Positions 63,176 through 64,000 of a DNA stretch of 64,000 nt are shown piece by piece. The stretch lies in NCBI RefSeq assembly GCF_022348165.1, contig NZ_JAKRFI010000001.1, positions 496,001 to 560,000 on the forward strand. The letters are read 5' to 3'. The position numbers were made by a program, and so were the translations under genes. The DNA comes from Halomonas sp. McH1-25. Lineage in GTDB: Bacteria > Pseudomonadota > Gammaproteobacteria > Pseudomonadales > Halomonadaceae. Position 1 is the first letter of the stretch. The number at the start of each line of letters is the position of its first letter. The notes under the pieces are model-generated. The model saw only the letters and a program-made list of their open reading frames with translations, was not told where the DNA came from and did not search any database.

Positions 63176-63781
63176 GTGCAGACTTGGATACTGCTCAGTG
63201 GCATTCTGGGCTCAACCTTCGTAGGAATGGCGACTGTTTCTCTGCCAGTCTCGGCAGAATCGCAGGACAACCTTTTCGTAGGCACCGGCATTGGCACCCA
63301 GGGCAGTGATAACCAGGCCTCGATGAACGAGGTGTTTGCCTCTCGACCTGACAGGCCAGCCTTCGAGGACGATAGCAATGTCTTCAAGGGATTCGTGGGT
63401 TACGACTTCACCCCCTATTTTGCTGCCGAGATGTTCTATACGTATTTAGGCCGTGTCCGCTTCGAGGACAGCAGCGGAGCCAGCAGCGATTTCGAATCCA
63501 GTGCCTATGGCATGAGTGCAGTAGGTCAAATGGCATTCTCGTCTTGGCTGACGGCTTTTGCCAAGGCCGGTATCGCTCGCTGGGATAACAATCTGGAAGG
63601 CAATCTCGACGACGGCACCCGTTTCGAACTCGAAGGTCATGAAGGCACCAATCCCGTCTACGGCATCGGTGCGCAACTCGACTTTTCACCGTTCCTGTTG
63701 CGTACCGAATACGAATATTACGATGTCGACAGCGAGTATCGCGTCGACACGTTCACGGCCTCGGCCGGGTTTCGTTTCTGA
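63176..63781 (+). CDS. Outer-membrane beta-barrel protein (OmpA-like fold), copy 2
   Basis: A 201-residue paralogue of the preceding gene. The start is GTG at 63176 with GGGAG at a 7-nt spacing; the signal peptide ends SLPVSA near residue 24. Shared blocks include FKGFVGYDFTPYFAAEMFY, ESSAYGMSAVGQ, SWLTAFAKAGIARW, NPVYGIGAQLDFSP and the end ASAGFRF, while the first 70 mature residues and the loops differ. The 253-bp gap before it contains the palindrome GTTAC-CCCCC-GTAAC (63016-63030) and no clear promoter. Confidence 0.87.
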   Translation: MQTWILLSGILGSTFVGMATVSLPVSAESQDNLFVGTGIGTQGSDNQASMNEVFASRPDRPAFEDDSNVFKGFVGYDFTPYFAAEMFYTYLGRVRFEDSSGASSDFESSAYGMSAVGQMAFSSWLTAFAKAGIARWDNNLEGNLDDGTRFELEGHEGTNPVYGIGAQLDFSPFLLRTEYEYYDVDSEYRVDTFTASAGFRF

Positions 63782-63900
63782 CGTTGCCGACCTGAATTCT
63801 TGCAGGCTTTCCTGTCGCATTGCTACATGTCTTGCGTCCAAGGCAGGGTTTTCTTGCTGCATGGGTGTGGCACTATCAAGTCTCATTCAGGAGACTAGAC

Positions 63901-64000
63901 ATGAACCATATCGTGACACCGGATATCTGCGACGCCCATCCCGAGGTACGGATTCTCGATCCATTGTTCGCCAATTTCGGCGGTGTGGAATCCTTCTGCG
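63901..64000 (+). CDS. rraA: Ribonuclease E activity regulator RraA (partial)
   Basis: The first 33 codons up to the right edge: [20 protein letters not shown] and [12 protein letters not shown] match the RraA start (DICD, PLFxNFGG). RraA binds RNase E and inhibits mRNA decay. AGGAG lies 8 nt before the ATG. Confidence 0.88.
   Translation, partial: MNHIVTPDICDAHPEVRILDPLFANFGGVESFC

Overview
The window looks like a chromosomal segment of a moderately halophilic gammaproteobacterium, most likely Halomonas or a close relative in the Halomonadaceae. This rests on the high G+C content, the gene order (fliE divergent from fliF-R, flgB-L, flgAMN, tig-clpP-clpX-lon-hupB-ppiD) and acidic insertions in exported proteins such as FliF and the two outer-membrane barrels. 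The taxon is an inference; no rRNA gene is present.

Bases 1-31900 are a flagellar and c-di-GMP region. A sigma-28-type promoter (TAAA-N15-GCCGATAG) precedes a lipoprotein/FlgO pair. A second, perfect one precedes an unrecognised nuclease-like gene and flaG. A GAF-GAF-PAS-GGDEF-EAL protein follows. fliE stands alone on the minus strand, and fliFGHIJKLMNOPQR runs to 17.6 kb, where it meets the minus-strand flgBCDEFGHIJKL genes at a bidirectional terminator. flgA is divergent from flgB. flgMN has its own sigma-28-like promoter, and so does flgKL, on the minus strand. An HDOD-GGDEF gene closes the region. Together these encode the basal body, rod, hook, export gate, switch, rings and hook-filament junction, plus anti-sigma-28 FlgM.

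Bases 31.9-37.6 kb hold a SRPBCC protein, a coupled queC-queE-queD-like preQ0 operon, a MscS channel, a YkgJ cysteine-cluster protein and a COG0523 metal-GTPase behind a Zur-like palindrome. Bases 37.7-46.3 kb hold the proteostasis block: ppiD, hupB, lon, clpX, clpP and tig, all on the minus strand, with candidate promoters and terminators between them. Bases 46.5-47.1 kb hold four tRNA genes (His, His, Arg, Pro).

From 47.2 kb come folD, luxS-mtnN (one-carbon metabolism and the activated methyl cycle, making the AI-2 precursor), cysS, glnS, ppiB and lpxH. A 1310-residue regulator follows, with a SARP-like wHTH/BTAD front, a degenerate class III cyclase module, a STAND-type ATPase and a helical repeat tail. 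Then come miaE with a DUF1289 gene, acnB, two tandem paralogous outer-membrane beta-barrel genes, and the start of rraA at the right edge.

No insertion sequence, prophage, CRISPR array or obvious island was seen. The less ordinary points are the sigma-28 set that captures a PD-(D/E)XK-like gene, a queD-like gene made of two complementary T-fold modules, a duplicated N-terminal motif in FliN, the large STAND regulator, and several palindromes in leader or promoter regions.
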